From: CAVRXT01 sp049644285
Lineage (GTDB): Bacteria > Acidobacteriota > Terriglobia > Acidiferrales > UBA7541
Direction: 5' to 3'
Assembly: GCA_049644285.1 (NCBI GenBank)
Contig: JBARRP010000344.1
Span: forward strand, 5,749 to 69,748
DNA: 64,000 nt
Shown: positions 18,382 through 26,841 of the stretch, in pieces
Layout: each line of letters begins with the position of its first letter
How positions within the stretch are numbered: the first letter of the stretch is position 1
Notes under the pieces: generated by a model
Databases searched by the model: none
Told to the model about the DNA's origin: nothing
Seen by the model: only the letters and a program-made list of their open reading frames with translations
Made by a program: the position numbers and the translations under genes

Positions 18382-19497
18382 CTAGCGCGGTTTCCCTTGA
18401 AGATCACGATAGCCGGGAATCCCCAAGACGCCTTCGGCTTGCGTGATGGCTCGCACGATGGCTTGCACCATCGCGACCGCGGCGATCGCACCTACCGCTC
18501 CCACCGAGACCTTCGCTTTAAAGGTGCCCGTGGCCAGGGCAAAGATCGTGTCGCCATCGAATGGCGTGTGAACCGGATTGATCGTGCGCGCCAGACCGTC
18601 GTGCGCCATCTGCGCCATTTTCGTGGCCTCATCTTTGTTCAACGGCGCATTGGTCGCCACCACTCCAATGGTCGAGTTGGAAGGCGGCGCAGCAGGAAGC
18701 AGCGCGCCGTAGCCGGAAAGAATTTTGTTCATGGTGTTGGCGAAGCCCTCTCCGTCCAGTGAGCGCGCCCCGGCAAGAATCTTTTCCGTTCCCGGTTCGT
18801 AAACGTCTCCGGCGGCATTGACAGCCGCGAGCGCCGCGACAACGAGCCCCGTGTCGCCGGCGCGAATGCTGGCCGTTCCCAGCCCGCCCTTCATGGCGAA
18901 TTGCGGGCCAAACAATTTCCCAACGGTTGCTCCGGCTCCTGCACCCACGTTGCCCTCCGCCACTTTTTGCGAAGTGGCGGCTACGCAGGCCTGGTAACCT
19001 GATTCCGCCGTCGGCCGGATTTTCCCGTCGCCAACGGTGAGATCGAAGAGAATGGCGGCTGGAACGATGGGGACCACTTGCGGCCCGAGGCGGAAACCGA
19101 TGCCGCGCTCGTCGAGATAGCGCATCACACCCGACGCCGTATCCAGTCCAAATGCGCTGCCCCCGGAGAGCACAATCGCGTAAACCTGCTGAACCATGTT
19201 AATGGGGTTCAGCAAATCCGTTTCGCGAGTCCCTGGAGCGCCCCCGCGCACATCAACGCCGGCCACCGCGCCCTTCTCGCAGAGGACCACCGTGCATCCG
19301 GTCGGGCGCCGCTTCTCGGTGAAGTGACCCACTTTCAGCCCTTCGACGTCGGTGAGCCCGCCATGCATCGAGCTATCCGGCTGGTCCGACTCGCGCAAGT
19401 CCCGGCGAGAGTCTTCTGCTGCGGCCCATGAAAAGCCGGAAAGCGCCATGCCTCCCGCAGCGGCCAACACGTTCCGATTGAACTCGCGTCGATTCAT
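18382..19497 (-). CDS. P1 family (S58, DmpA-like) aminopeptidase with Tat-like leader
   Basis: Ntn-hydrolase of the DmpA/BapA family, which cleaves N-terminal or beta-amino residues after self-processing into two chains. I place the start at 19497 because it gives MNRREFNRNVLAAAGGMALS, a twin-arginine-type signal. The self-cleavage region is SNSTIGVVATNAPL, with the Ser/Thr nucleophile after Asn, as in BapA. GGSAFGLDTASGVM and VGAGAGATVGK are family glycine motifs. It lies just downstream of a sodium symporter gene on the same strand, suggesting peptide processing and uptake. Confidence 0.8.
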   Translation of the reverse strand: MNRREFNRNVLAAAGGMALSGFSWAAAEDSRRDLRESDQPDSSMHGGLTDVEGLKVGHFTEKRRPTGCTVVLCEKGAVAGVDVRGGAPGTRETDLLNPINMVQQVYAIVLSGGSAFGLDTASGVMRYLDERGIGFRLGPQVVPIVPAAILFDLTVGDGKIRPTAESGYQACVAATSQKVAEGNVGAGAGATVGKLFGPQFAMKGGLGTASIRAGDTGLVVAALAAVNAAGDVYEPGTEKILAGARSLDGEGFANTMNKILSGYGALLPAAPPSNSTIGVVATNAPLNKDEATKMAQMAHDGLARTINPVHTPFDGDTIFALATGTFKAKVSVGAVGAIAAVAMVQAIVRAITQAEGVLGIPGYRDLQGKPR

Positions 19498-19518
19498 GGG
19501 TTCCTCCAAAAGAATGTG

Positions 19519-20973
19519 TCACGGCTTCGCCTTCGGGGCACCGGCCACGGCTCCCGGCGCGTTCGTTCGATTCGGGAAATACCAGCTCAGGAGAGTGGCT
19601 GTTACGAAAGCAACGACGATGCCGATCGCCGGCGGCGAAAGGAGCCAGACGCCCTGGCCAGCGGTCCAGTGCGAAGTGAGCAACGCCGCGCCGCCGGCCG
19701 CAAAGATGCCGACAATGGCCGCAGTCGTGCTCATCCGGCGCCAGTACAAACCTAAAATCACCGGAACAAAGAGAGCGACTGCGAGCAGTCCGTAGAAGAT
19801 CGTCACTGCGGAAATAACCGAGGGCAGCGCGATTGCGAGGAGGACTCCGGCGATGCCCGCAAGGATCGCGGTCCACCTGCTGACAGCCAGCAATTTCTTC
19901 TGGGAAACGGTCGGATTGAGAAAAGTCTTGTAGAGATCGACGGCCAGCGATGTGGACAGCATGAAGAGGATCGCATCGGTCGCGCTCAGCTCCGCCGAGA
20001 AAATCGAAGCCAGCGCCCACAAACCAAGCCATTTCGGCACCATATACATCATCACCGTAGGCAGCGCCAACTCGGGATTTTGCAAGTGCGGATATCGCGC
20101 GAACGCACACATCCCAAACAACGCGGGCGCCACCGCAAAGCAGGCCTGCGCAAGCGAATTCAGACCCACTCCCCAGCGCACGGCCGCGGCATCTCGAGCG
20201 CTATAGAGTTTCTGGGCAAGTCCCGGCGAGACGATGAACGAAGGCACGAGGATAAAAATATACGAGAGAATCTGTTTTGCGCCCACTCCCGTTAACTGAA
20301 GCGCCGTCGCCGAGTGAGCGCCGCCCAAACCTTGAGAAAGTCCTGCAACCATCGCGGACCAGCCACCCAGACCGTGTAAAGCAAAAGGAATAGAAAGCAG
20401 CAGCCCCGTCATCGTGACAATTAGCTCAAGAACATTCACGACGGCGGATGACGCCAATCCGCCGGCGGAGCAATACGTAATCGCCACAATCCCACCTGCC
20501 AAGCATCCCTTCCACTTGGGAAGTCCGATGACTACATTCAGAATCCAGGAGATCGCCATGAGCTGCCCGGCGAGGATGGCCAGCGTGCCGGCCCAGAGGA
20601 TCATCGCGATGATCGCCTTCACCGCCTTGTTGTATCGATGCTCGAGGTAATCGCCGAGGGTATGCAACTCGTGGAGCTTCGCAATTCTCCACAGCTTCGG
20701 ACCAACTGTCTGCGAAAGGACAAAGGTGCCGATGCTCGCCGAACCTACCCACCACCATGCGGAGAGACCGAAGTGATATCCCAGCCCGCTCGCTCCGACC
20801 GTCGAACCCGCTCCGATATTGGCGGCTAGAAACGTTGCGAAGATAATCCCGGGGCCGAATCTTCGCCCGGCCACCAGGAAATCCGAGGCGCTACGAACCT
20901 TTCGCGCGGCAACCAGTCCGATGACGATCAACAGCGCGGAATAGACCAGAAGTGCCGCGAAGTAAATGTTCAT
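19519..20973 (-). CDS. sodium:solute symporter (SSS) family transporter
   Basis: It has 484 residues and about 13 hydrophobic helices. The SSS signature region is visible as FLAANIGAGSTVGASGLGY (about 49-67), which contributes to the substrate site, and SVVNVLELIVTMTG further on. The C-terminal helices end in an ordinary cytoplasmic tail. The gene ends 21 bp before the P1 peptidase start, so the pair is probably co-transcribed with the transporter first. The substrate cannot be assigned within the SSS family. Confidence 0.85.
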   Translation of the reverse strand: MNIYFAALLVYSALLIVIGLVAARKVRSASDFLVAGRRFGPGIIFATFLAANIGAGSTVGASGLGYHFGLSAWWWVGSASIGTFVLSQTVGPKLWRIAKLHELHTLGDYLEHRYNKAVKAIIAMILWAGTLAILAGQLMAISWILNVVIGLPKWKGCLAGGIVAITYCSAGGLASSAVVNVLELIVTMTGLLLSIPFALHGLGGWSAMVAGLSQGLGGAHSATALQLTGVGAKQILSYIFILVPSFIVSPGLAQKLYSARDAAAVRWGVGLNSLAQACFAVAPALFGMCAFARYPHLQNPELALPTVMMYMVPKWLGLWALASIFSAELSATDAILFMLSTSLAVDLYKTFLNPTVSQKKLLAVSRWTAILAGIAGVLLAIALPSVISAVTIFYGLLAVALFVPVILGLYWRRMSTTAAIVGIFAAGGAALLTSHWTAGQGVWLLSPPAIGIVVAFVTATLLSWYFPNRTNAPGAVAGAPKAKP

Positions 20974-21096
20974 CGGCGAGGCCGCCAGGCAATATCAAGT
21001 AGATGCGTTGCGGCAGCGCGCGACGTCATGCGAGCCTCGTAAATGGTTGGCAATTCGGAAGCGGATTCAATTCAGCCGCCAACAGGGACCGCGCGC

Positions 21097-21381
21097 CTAC
21101 TGGATGCGCTGTGTGGCGAGGTCGTGACGGATCAGGGATTCGAAAATGGCGAGGACGCTACGGCGATATTCGACGATGCGTTCGAGCAGGGCGCGCAACT
21201 CCGGCTCGCGCGCGGTTTCGCGATCCCACTTAGCCAGGAGCTTCGCAGGTACCTCGATGTCGCGGCGAAGCTCGGCGGCCGAGTGACCCCGGAGGAACAG
21301 GCCATAGAAGAAGGCGGCCTCGCGCTGAGGGAAATCAAAATCCCGCAGTGAATCTTCAAGCGGGCTTGGTTGTGTCGCCAT
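21097..21381 (-). CDS. small conserved protein, possible helix-turn-helix (94 aa)
   Basis: ATG 21381. The helical soluble protein contains FPQREAAFFYGLFLRGHS, then a segment AAELRRDIEVPAKLLAKW that reads like a helix-turn-helix, and a C-terminal helix with many Arg/Glu. I did not recognise a named family. It lies 66 bp downstream of the L13e-like gene on the same strand and the two may form one unit. Confidence 0.6.
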   Translation of the reverse strand: MATQPSPLEDSLRDFDFPQREAAFFYGLFLRGHSAAELRRDIEVPAKLLAKWDRETAREPELRALLERIVEYRRSVLAIFESLIRHDLATQRIQ

Positions 21382-21446
21382 ACCGAGAAAGGGCAGTTTA
21401 CAGATTTTCGGGGAGCCGTCAAGAGTGCATGCGGCGAGAAAGAAAA

Positions 21447-21716
21447 CTACAGCCGGGACCTGGTGGCGCGAAGGAACTCGCGCAGGGCGGTAACGTTGGG
21501 GCCATAGGAGCCGACGCGGCCCGCATCTACCGGCAAGCCCAGCACTTCCGCCTGTTCGATACTCAGGCCCGCATCGTCCAGCTCAGCAAGGCTATACCCT
21601 TCGGCGGGGACCAAGCGATTGCGGACCGAGCGGTCCACCGGGCGTAGCGGCCGATGCGAGTGCCACCGCTTTCGGACGATGTCGAAGAATTCGTCCCAAT
21701 CCCGCCGGTTCCACAT
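21447..21716 (-). CDS. small protein resembling the eukaryotic ribosomal L13e domain (89 aa)
   Basis: I choose ATG 21716 because GGGAGG lies 6 nt upstream; a longer in-frame start at 21776 has no such site. After an N-terminal WNRRDWDEFFDIVRKRW helix, the protein reads EGYSLAELDDAGLSIEQAEV, then LGLPVD, then NVTALREFL. The order G-[FY]-[ST]-L-x-E-L, A-G-[IL], G-[IL]-x-V-D, N-V-x-x-L-[KR]-E is that of eukaryotic ribosomal protein L13e. Whether the resemblance reflects homology or a shared short helical fold is not settled here. It lies beside a small helical gene and divergent from thiI. Confidence 0.6.
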   Translation of the reverse strand: MWNRRDWDEFFDIVRKRWHSHRPLRPVDRSVRNRLVPAEGYSLAELDDAGLSIEQAEVLGLPVDAGRVGSYGPNVTALREFLRATRSRL

Positions 21717-21972
21717 GATTGCCTCCCACCTACCAGGGCCGCATTGATTGGATGCGCGAGGAGCCCTAGAGGTCACATCAGCGGCGCCGCCGCACGTCCT
21801 TGGCCGGGCCGGGGTCTGAGGATTGTAACCCTGTGTTCAAGAAAAAGTCGTGCGAACAAAGCCTGTGTATCTTCGAAGTAACCTATCCACTACATTCCAC
21901 CGGGCTACACCGGCCGGGAAACGACTGGTATACTCAGGGAATCGACACGACCTTAGGTTTCGCCTCACTCGA

Positions 21973-23226
21973 ATGAGCCTCCCGGTCATCGTCGTTCACT
22001 ATCACGAATTGTGGCTCAAGGGCCGCAACCGAGGCTTTTTTCTGAAGAAGCTGGCGATGGCGCTGCGCCAGAGTCTCGACGGCATTCCGCTCGAACGCAT
22101 GGAGCAGCCTGGCGACCGCTTCGTAGTGCGGCTGGGGGCGGGCGCTTCGGTGGAGGCCGCAATCGAGCGGCTCCAGCGCGTCTTCGGCGTCGCCTATTAC
22201 GCGATTGCGAAACCCGTCGCACGGGATCTCCTTGTTCTCTGCCGCGCTGCATGGGACGAAATCGAGCCGCTCAAGTTTTCGACGTTTGCGGTGCGCGCCA
22301 AGCGCAGTGACAAGTCTTTTCCTCACGGCTCGATGGACATCGAATCCGTTGTCGGTCGCTACTTGCTCGATCAACTGCGGGCCCGAGGGCGCGAGGCCTG
22401 CGTCGATCTGTCGCAGCCGGAGCTTACCTGTCGCATTGAAATCACTCCGGGGCCGGCGCTCGTTTATGCGCGCAAGATTCCGGGGCCGGGAGGGCTGCCC
22501 GCCAATACGGCCGGGCGGATGATGTGCCTGCTTTCGGGTGGATACGATTCCGCCGTCGCTGCTTACCAGATGATGAAGCGGGGCGCACACCTCGAGTTTG
22601 TCCACTTTTACGGCACGGGCGCCCGGCCCGGAGAATCCTCGCTCCACGTTGCCCGCGAATTGGCGCGCGTCCTGATTAATTACCAATTCAGTGGGAAGCT
22701 CTACTGCGTGCCGTTCGAGCCTGTCCAGCGCGAGATTGTCCGCTTCGCGCCCGAAACCTACCGGGTTTTGCTTTATCGCCGGCTGATGTTGCGTATCGCA
22801 GAAGTCCTGGCCAAACGTGAACGCTGCTTGGCGCTGCTCACCGGTGACAGCCTGGGCCAGGTGGCCTCGCAAACCCTCCAGAACATGGTCGCCGTTGGCG
22901 CCGCCGCTCGCTTGCCCGTTTTCCGGCCGCTTGCAGGGACGGATAAACTCGAGATCATGGAGCTGGCGCGAAGAATCGGCACCTACGAAATTTCGTCTGA
23001 ACCGTTCCACGATTGTTGTCCGGTGTTCATGCCGCGCACACCGGCACTGCATTCGAGCCCCGAAGAACTTGGGGAAGCCGAATCGAAGCTGGACGTTGCT
23101 GCACTCGTTCATCAGGGAGTCCAATCCGCCTTGGTAACACGCTTCCGGTCGGCCGGGGGTTCCGTGCAAGAAGTCGCTCCGCATAACACACCGGCCTCGC
23201 TCACGAAGCGCGCAGCGCTTGCGTGA
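21973..23226 (+). CDS. thiI: tRNA 4-thiouridine synthetase ThiI
   Basis: ThiI adenylates U8 of tRNA and transfers sulfur to make 4-thiouridine; it can also feed thiamine thiazole synthesis. ATG 21973 starts the conserved HYHELWLKGRNRGFF segment. A THUMP domain follows, then the PP-loop ATPase motif SGGYDS (about 188-193). No C-terminal rhodanese domain is present, as in the Bacillus type, so a cysteine desulfurase must deliver sulfur by another route. The C-terminus has a DCCPVF motif. 417 residues. Confidence 0.9.
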   Translation: MSLPVIVVHYHELWLKGRNRGFFLKKLAMALRQSLDGIPLERMEQPGDRFVVRLGAGASVEAAIERLQRVFGVAYYAIAKPVARDLLVLCRAAWDEIEPLKFSTFAVRAKRSDKSFPHGSMDIESVVGRYLLDQLRARGREACVDLSQPELTCRIEITPGPALVYARKIPGPGGLPANTAGRMMCLLSGGYDSAVAAYQMMKRGAHLEFVHFYGTGARPGESSLHVARELARVLINYQFSGKLYCVPFEPVQREIVRFAPETYRVLLYRRLMLRIAEVLAKRERCLALLTGDSLGQVASQTLQNMVAVGAAARLPVFRPLAGTDKLEIMELARRIGTYEISSEPFHDCCPVFMPRTPALHSSPEELGEAESKLDVAALVHQGVQSALVTRFRSAGGSVQEVAPHNTPASLTKRAALA

Positions 23227-23495
23227 CCGGGTTTCACCAGGAGTGCATCTGAACAATCGCTGAGGCTGGCAGAGGGCGGGTTACGTTTGGGGCAAGTTGA
23301 AACCACCTGCCTTTGAGTGTCCGACTATCATATTCCCTTAGTATCTCAAGGAACGCTATAAAGAATTGTATACGAATAAGATACGGATATTTCTAGAGGT
23401 CATCAGACGGAAGGTCGGCAGTTGCTTGCAACCCGAATGGCTGATACTGCATCTATTTCGACCGAAAAACAGTGATTTCAGACGGAGGTGACGTC

Positions 23496-24086
23496 ATGAG
23501 ACAACTCATTCGAACCCTCGTAGGGAGTCTGTTTCTCTTCCTGTTTTCTCTGACGATGATCTTCAGCGCGGGGACTGACCTCTTCGCGGCAACGAGTGCC
23601 AAGACCCAAGCTCCTCGCGACACAGCCAACTATCAATCCTGGCTGACAGAAGAGTTGCGGCACCAGTTGGTTATGCTTCCGTGGTACACCGTGTTCGACA
23701 ACCTCGAATATAAGGTCGACGGCAGCGAGGTGACACTCCTCGGACAGGTCGTGAACCCAACGCTGAGAATTGACGCCGAAAACGCTGTGAAGCATATCGA
23801 AGGGGTCACGAAGGTCGTCAACGACATCGAAGTCCTGCCGCCGTCCCCGATGGACGACCACATCCGGCGCGCCGAGTACCGTGCGATCTTCGGGGAACCG
23901 ACGCTCCAGCGATACTCGATGGGGCGCGTCCCATCCATCCACATCGTGGTCAACGAAGGCCATGTGACGCTCGAGGGCGTGGTGGCGACTCAGGCTGACA
24001 AGGACCTGGTCAACATCCGGGCGAATACGGTCCCTGGAATCTTCTCGGTTACCAACAACCTGCGCGTCGAGTCAGACAGAAAATAA
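23496..24086 (+). CDS. exported BON-domain protein
   Basis: ATG 23496 lies 7 nt after GGAGGTGAC. Residues 1-32 are a signal peptide or lipoprotein-like leader ending LFAATSA. Two BON domains follow (about 50-120 with NLEYKVDGSEVTLLGQVVNP, and about 125-190 with VNEGHVTLEGVVATQADKDL), each with the typical conserved Gly and Val. BON proteins (OsmY, BamD-associated types) sit in the periplasm or bind membranes and are often stress-induced. The AT-rich 150 bp upstream is a likely regulated promoter region. 196 residues. Confidence 0.85.
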   Translation: MRQLIRTLVGSLFLFLFSLTMIFSAGTDLFAATSAKTQAPRDTANYQSWLTEELRHQLVMLPWYTVFDNLEYKVDGSEVTLLGQVVNPTLRIDAENAVKHIEGVTKVVNDIEVLPPSPMDDHIRRAEYRAIFGEPTLQRYSMGRVPSIHIVVNEGHVTLEGVVATQADKDLVNIRANTVPGIFSVTNNLRVESDRK

Positions 24087-24101
24087 GAAGTGCGGCATGG
24101 C

Positions 24102-24126
24102 GGGGCGGTCGCGCGGCGGCCGCCCC
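24102..24126 (+). terminator. GC hairpin after the BON gene
   Basis: GGGGCGG (24102-24108) pairs with CCGCCCC (24120-24126) across an 11-nt loop, 15 bp after the BON stop codon. There is no U tract, so it may be a Rho-assisted or mRNA-stabilising hairpin. Confidence 0.45.
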
Positions 24127-24217
24127 GGCGCACTCAGCGAAAGAGCCCATCGGACGATAGGTTGGTCAAGACAATCACTCACGACTTATCCAGAAAACAC
24201 GACTGAGGAGGAGGAAT

Positions 24218-24439
24218 CTACCAGAGCTTCAGAGCCACTGCATAGCCGGTGAGTAGCCCGTGGAAGAACGCGCGGCGATTGTTCTCTGAAGTGCTGCGAT
24301 AGTGCCTTGAGGCATCTTCGAGAGCCTGCAGAAGACGTTCGCGCCGGAGCTGCTTATGGCCCGAGTCGTGAAGCTTGTTGATGAGCACTTTGACCGCTTC
24401 TTCGTCGGCGATATAAAACTTGCGGGGATGACGCATCAT
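24218..24439 (-). CDS. small conserved helical protein (73 aa)
   Basis: I choose ATG 24439 because GAGGAGG lies 9 nt upstream; a second Met follows immediately. The protein reads MMRHPRKFYIADEEAVKVLI and continues as amphipathic helices to a Trp end. It has no membrane segment. The family is unknown. It lies downstream of the RRM gene on the same strand and could be co-transcribed with it. Confidence 0.6.
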   Translation of the reverse strand: MMRHPRKFYIADEEAVKVLINKLHDSGHKQLRRERLLQALEDASRHYRSTSENNRRAFFHGLLTGYAVALKLW

Positions 24440-24590
24440 GGGAAAATGCCTCCTCAGACATCTCGCGAGAATTGTAACGCCGGAATCGCGAACTAGCCGG
24501 ATTTCGGATAGACACAGTACAAGGCCAGTCCTCAACGGTCGGGATTTCCCCGTAGTGAAAAACGCCCAGGAGATCAAAGGGCGGGGCAAG

Positions 24591-24944
24591 CTACCAGTCG
24601 CGGCGACCGCCCCCGCGGCCACCACCACCGCCACGTCCACCGCTATCCCGTCCTCCGCGGCCTCCGCGAAAACCGCCCCGGCCGCCTGCGCCGTCACCCT
24701 GCGGCCGCGCTTCATTGACGACGATCGCGCGCCCCAGCAAATCTTTGCCATTCAGGGTGGTGATGGCCTTCTCCAAGTCGGCGTCATTGCTGATTTCGAC
24801 GAAGCCAAAGCCGCGCGACTGGCCGGAATCCCGGTTGCGCACGACGGTGACCGACTCCGTCTTAATCCCTGCAGTGTCGAACTCTACCCGCAATTCTTCT
24901 TCGGTGGCCCGGAACGAAAGGTTACCCACGTACAGTTTCTTCAC
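24591..24944 (-). CDS. RRM RNA-binding protein with glycine-rich tail
   Basis: GTG 24944 with GGGAGA 6 nt upstream gives VKKLYVGNLS at the N-terminus, as in other bacterial Rbp proteins. The frame remains open to 24980 but without homology. RNP2 is LYVGNL (about 4-9) and RNP1 is RGFGFVEI (about 43-50). The C-terminal 35 residues are Gly/Arg repeats. Bacterial proteins of this type act as RNA chaperones, frequently in cold adaptation. 117 residues. Neighbour genes do not add to function. Confidence 0.9.
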   Translation of the reverse strand: MKKLYVGNLSFRATEEELRVEFDTAGIKTESVTVVRNRDSGQSRGFGFVEISNDADLEKAITTLNGKDLLGRAIVVNEARPQGDGAGGRGGFRGGRGGRDSGGRGGGGGRGGGRRDW

Positions 24945-25200
24945 GGCGGATCTCCCTGGCCGGTTTGGGAGCGACTCCAAACTTAGCGGCAGAAAACGAA
25001 CAGAGGCTGAAGTGTCGGAGTGCAGGCCGCGGGTAGGTTCAGCGACGATTTAGCTACGCCGGGCTGAAGGTGGCGCTCCAGCGACTGGCCCATCTTGCGG
25101 CAACTTTCCCCACAGGTCAAGCGAACACTGGCACTACCCCCGGAAGCTGTAAAAAGCAGGAACGTTGGTGATAGGATGCGCTCAGTTTCGGAGGCCTGCC

Positions 25201-26814
25201 ATGCGCGGCACGATGATGGATTTTCCTCTGACACTGAATACTATCCTCGAACGCTCGGGAAAACTTTTCGGAAAAGTCGAAATCGCGTCCCGGCGGCCCG
25301 ATCGCTCACTCCGCCGCACAACATACTCTGATTTCTATCAGCGGTCCATTGGCCTGGCCGAAGCCCTGCAAAAGGCCGGCCTGGGCCGCGGCGATCGCGT
25401 TGCCACGCTGATGTGGAATCATTCGGCGCACCTCGAGGCCTATTTCGGAATTCCCGCTTCCGGAGGCGTGCTGCACACCCTCAATCTGCGTCTGCATCCC
25501 TCGGACATCGCTTACATCGCCAACCATGCCCGCGATCGCTTCCTGATTGTGGACGACGTTCTGCTGCCAACCTTCGAATCCCTCAAAGCGCAAACGCATT
25601 TCGAGCGCGTCTTCGTTGTGCCTTTCAGCGGGCAGCCGGTTCCTGCCGGCTACGATAGCTACGAAGATCTCCTTCGGACTGCCACCGGCCGTTTCTCCTA
25701 TCCTCGGCTCGACGAGAACGACGCTGCGGCGATGTGCTTCACTTCGGGAACCACCGGAAACTCAAAGGGAGTGGTCTATTCGCATCGCGCTCTCGTCCTT
25801 CACTCTTTTGCCGAGGCGATGACGGATTCCTTCGGACTTTCACAGCGCGATGTCGTCTTGCCAATTGCACCGATGTTCCATGCCAATTCCTGGGGCGTTC
25901 CTTTCACGGCCGTCATGGTCGGTGCGAGGCTCGTTTTTCCCGGGCCGCACATGGATGCGGAGGGCTTGCTTGACATCATTTCCGGTGAAGGTGTAACGAT
26001 GGCTTGCGCCGTGCCCACGGTGTGGATTGGCGTTTTGGCCGCTCTTGAAAAGCATCCAGGCCGATGGAAGTTCACAGGCCCAGTGCGGGTTACCTGTGGG
26101 GGTACGGCCCCGCCGGAAGCTTTAATTCGCACCCTGGATCGATACGGTATACACATTCTTCATCTTTGGGGGATGACGGAGACTACCCCGGTTGCTACCT
26201 TAGGCCAGCTCCGGTCGTATATGAACGACTGGCCGGACGACAAGAAGTACGCCGTCCGTGCGATGCAGGGCTACCCAGCTCCCTTTGTCGAAATCCGCTT
26301 GATGCGGCCAGAGGGTCTTGGGCCTCACGACGGTTCCACCGTCGGCGAGATTGAAATCCGCGGGCCGTGGGTCGCCGCCAGTTATTATGAAGCCCCAGAA
26401 ACAAAGGATCGCTGGACCGCTGATGGCTGGTTCAAAACCGGCGATGTTGCCACCATCAATCCGGAGGGTTACGTCAAGATCGCGGATCGCAGCAAGGATT
26501 TGATCAAGTCCGGCGGGGAATGGATCAGCTCCGTGGATCTGGAGAATGCGTTGATGGCGCATCCCGCCGTCCGCGAAGCCGCCGTCATCGGCGTCCCGCA
26601 CCCGAAATGGCAGGAGCGCCCGCTCGCGGTGGTGGTCCTGAAGGACGGCGCACGCGTCACGCAAGACGAACTGCGCTCTTTCTTGGCCTCCAAGTTTGCC
26701 AAGTGGCAACTTCCGGACGCCTTCGCTTTTGCCAGTGAAATCCCGCGCACCTCCGTCGGCAAATTCATGAAACTCAAGCTGCGCCAGCAGTACTCCAAAT
26801 GGAAGTGGGATTAG
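25201..26814 (+). CDS. acyl-CoA synthetase (AMP-forming, fatty-acid CoA ligase)
   Basis: ANL superfamily enzyme that adenylates a carboxylate and joins it to CoA. ATG 25201 follows CGGAGG. The P-loop motif is FTSGTTGNSKGVVYSH (about 180-195). The aromatic gate LWGMTETTP (about 323-331), the hinge region GWFKTGDVA and KIADRSKDLIKSGGEW, and the catalytic Lys in SVGKFMK near the end are all present. The length of 537 matches medium/long-chain acyl-CoA synthetases. Convergent with the arginine operon; monocistronic. Confidence 0.9.
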   Translation: MRGTMMDFPLTLNTILERSGKLFGKVEIASRRPDRSLRRTTYSDFYQRSIGLAEALQKAGLGRGDRVATLMWNHSAHLEAYFGIPASGGVLHTLNLRLHPSDIAYIANHARDRFLIVDDVLLPTFESLKAQTHFERVFVVPFSGQPVPAGYDSYEDLLRTATGRFSYPRLDENDAAAMCFTSGTTGNSKGVVYSHRALVLHSFAEAMTDSFGLSQRDVVLPIAPMFHANSWGVPFTAVMVGARLVFPGPHMDAEGLLDIISGEGVTMACAVPTVWIGVLAALEKHPGRWKFTGPVRVTCGGTAPPEALIRTLDRYGIHILHLWGMTETTPVATLGQLRSYMNDWPDDKKYAVRAMQGYPAPFVEIRLMRPEGLGPHDGSTVGEIEIRGPWVAASYYEAPETKDRWTADGWFKTGDVATINPEGYVKIADRSKDLIKSGGEWISSVDLENALMAHPAVREAAVIGVPHPKWQERPLAVVVLKDGARVTQDELRSFLASKFAKWQLPDAFAFASEIPRTSVGKFMKLKLRQQYSKWKWD

Positions 26815-26841
26815 ACGGATTTCTCACGAGGGGAGTCATGG

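Noticed and set aside
21934..23256. 440-residue frame antisense to thiI
   Set aside because: High GC makes long antisense frames common. ThiI motifs on the other strand are unambiguous.
23340..23400. GTATAC/GATAC-rich stretch before the BON gene as a fourth copy of the enhancer-like dyads
   Set aside because: It lacks the paired 12-bp palindromes and the conserved TATTC flank, and no GG-N10-GC element lies at the expected distance.
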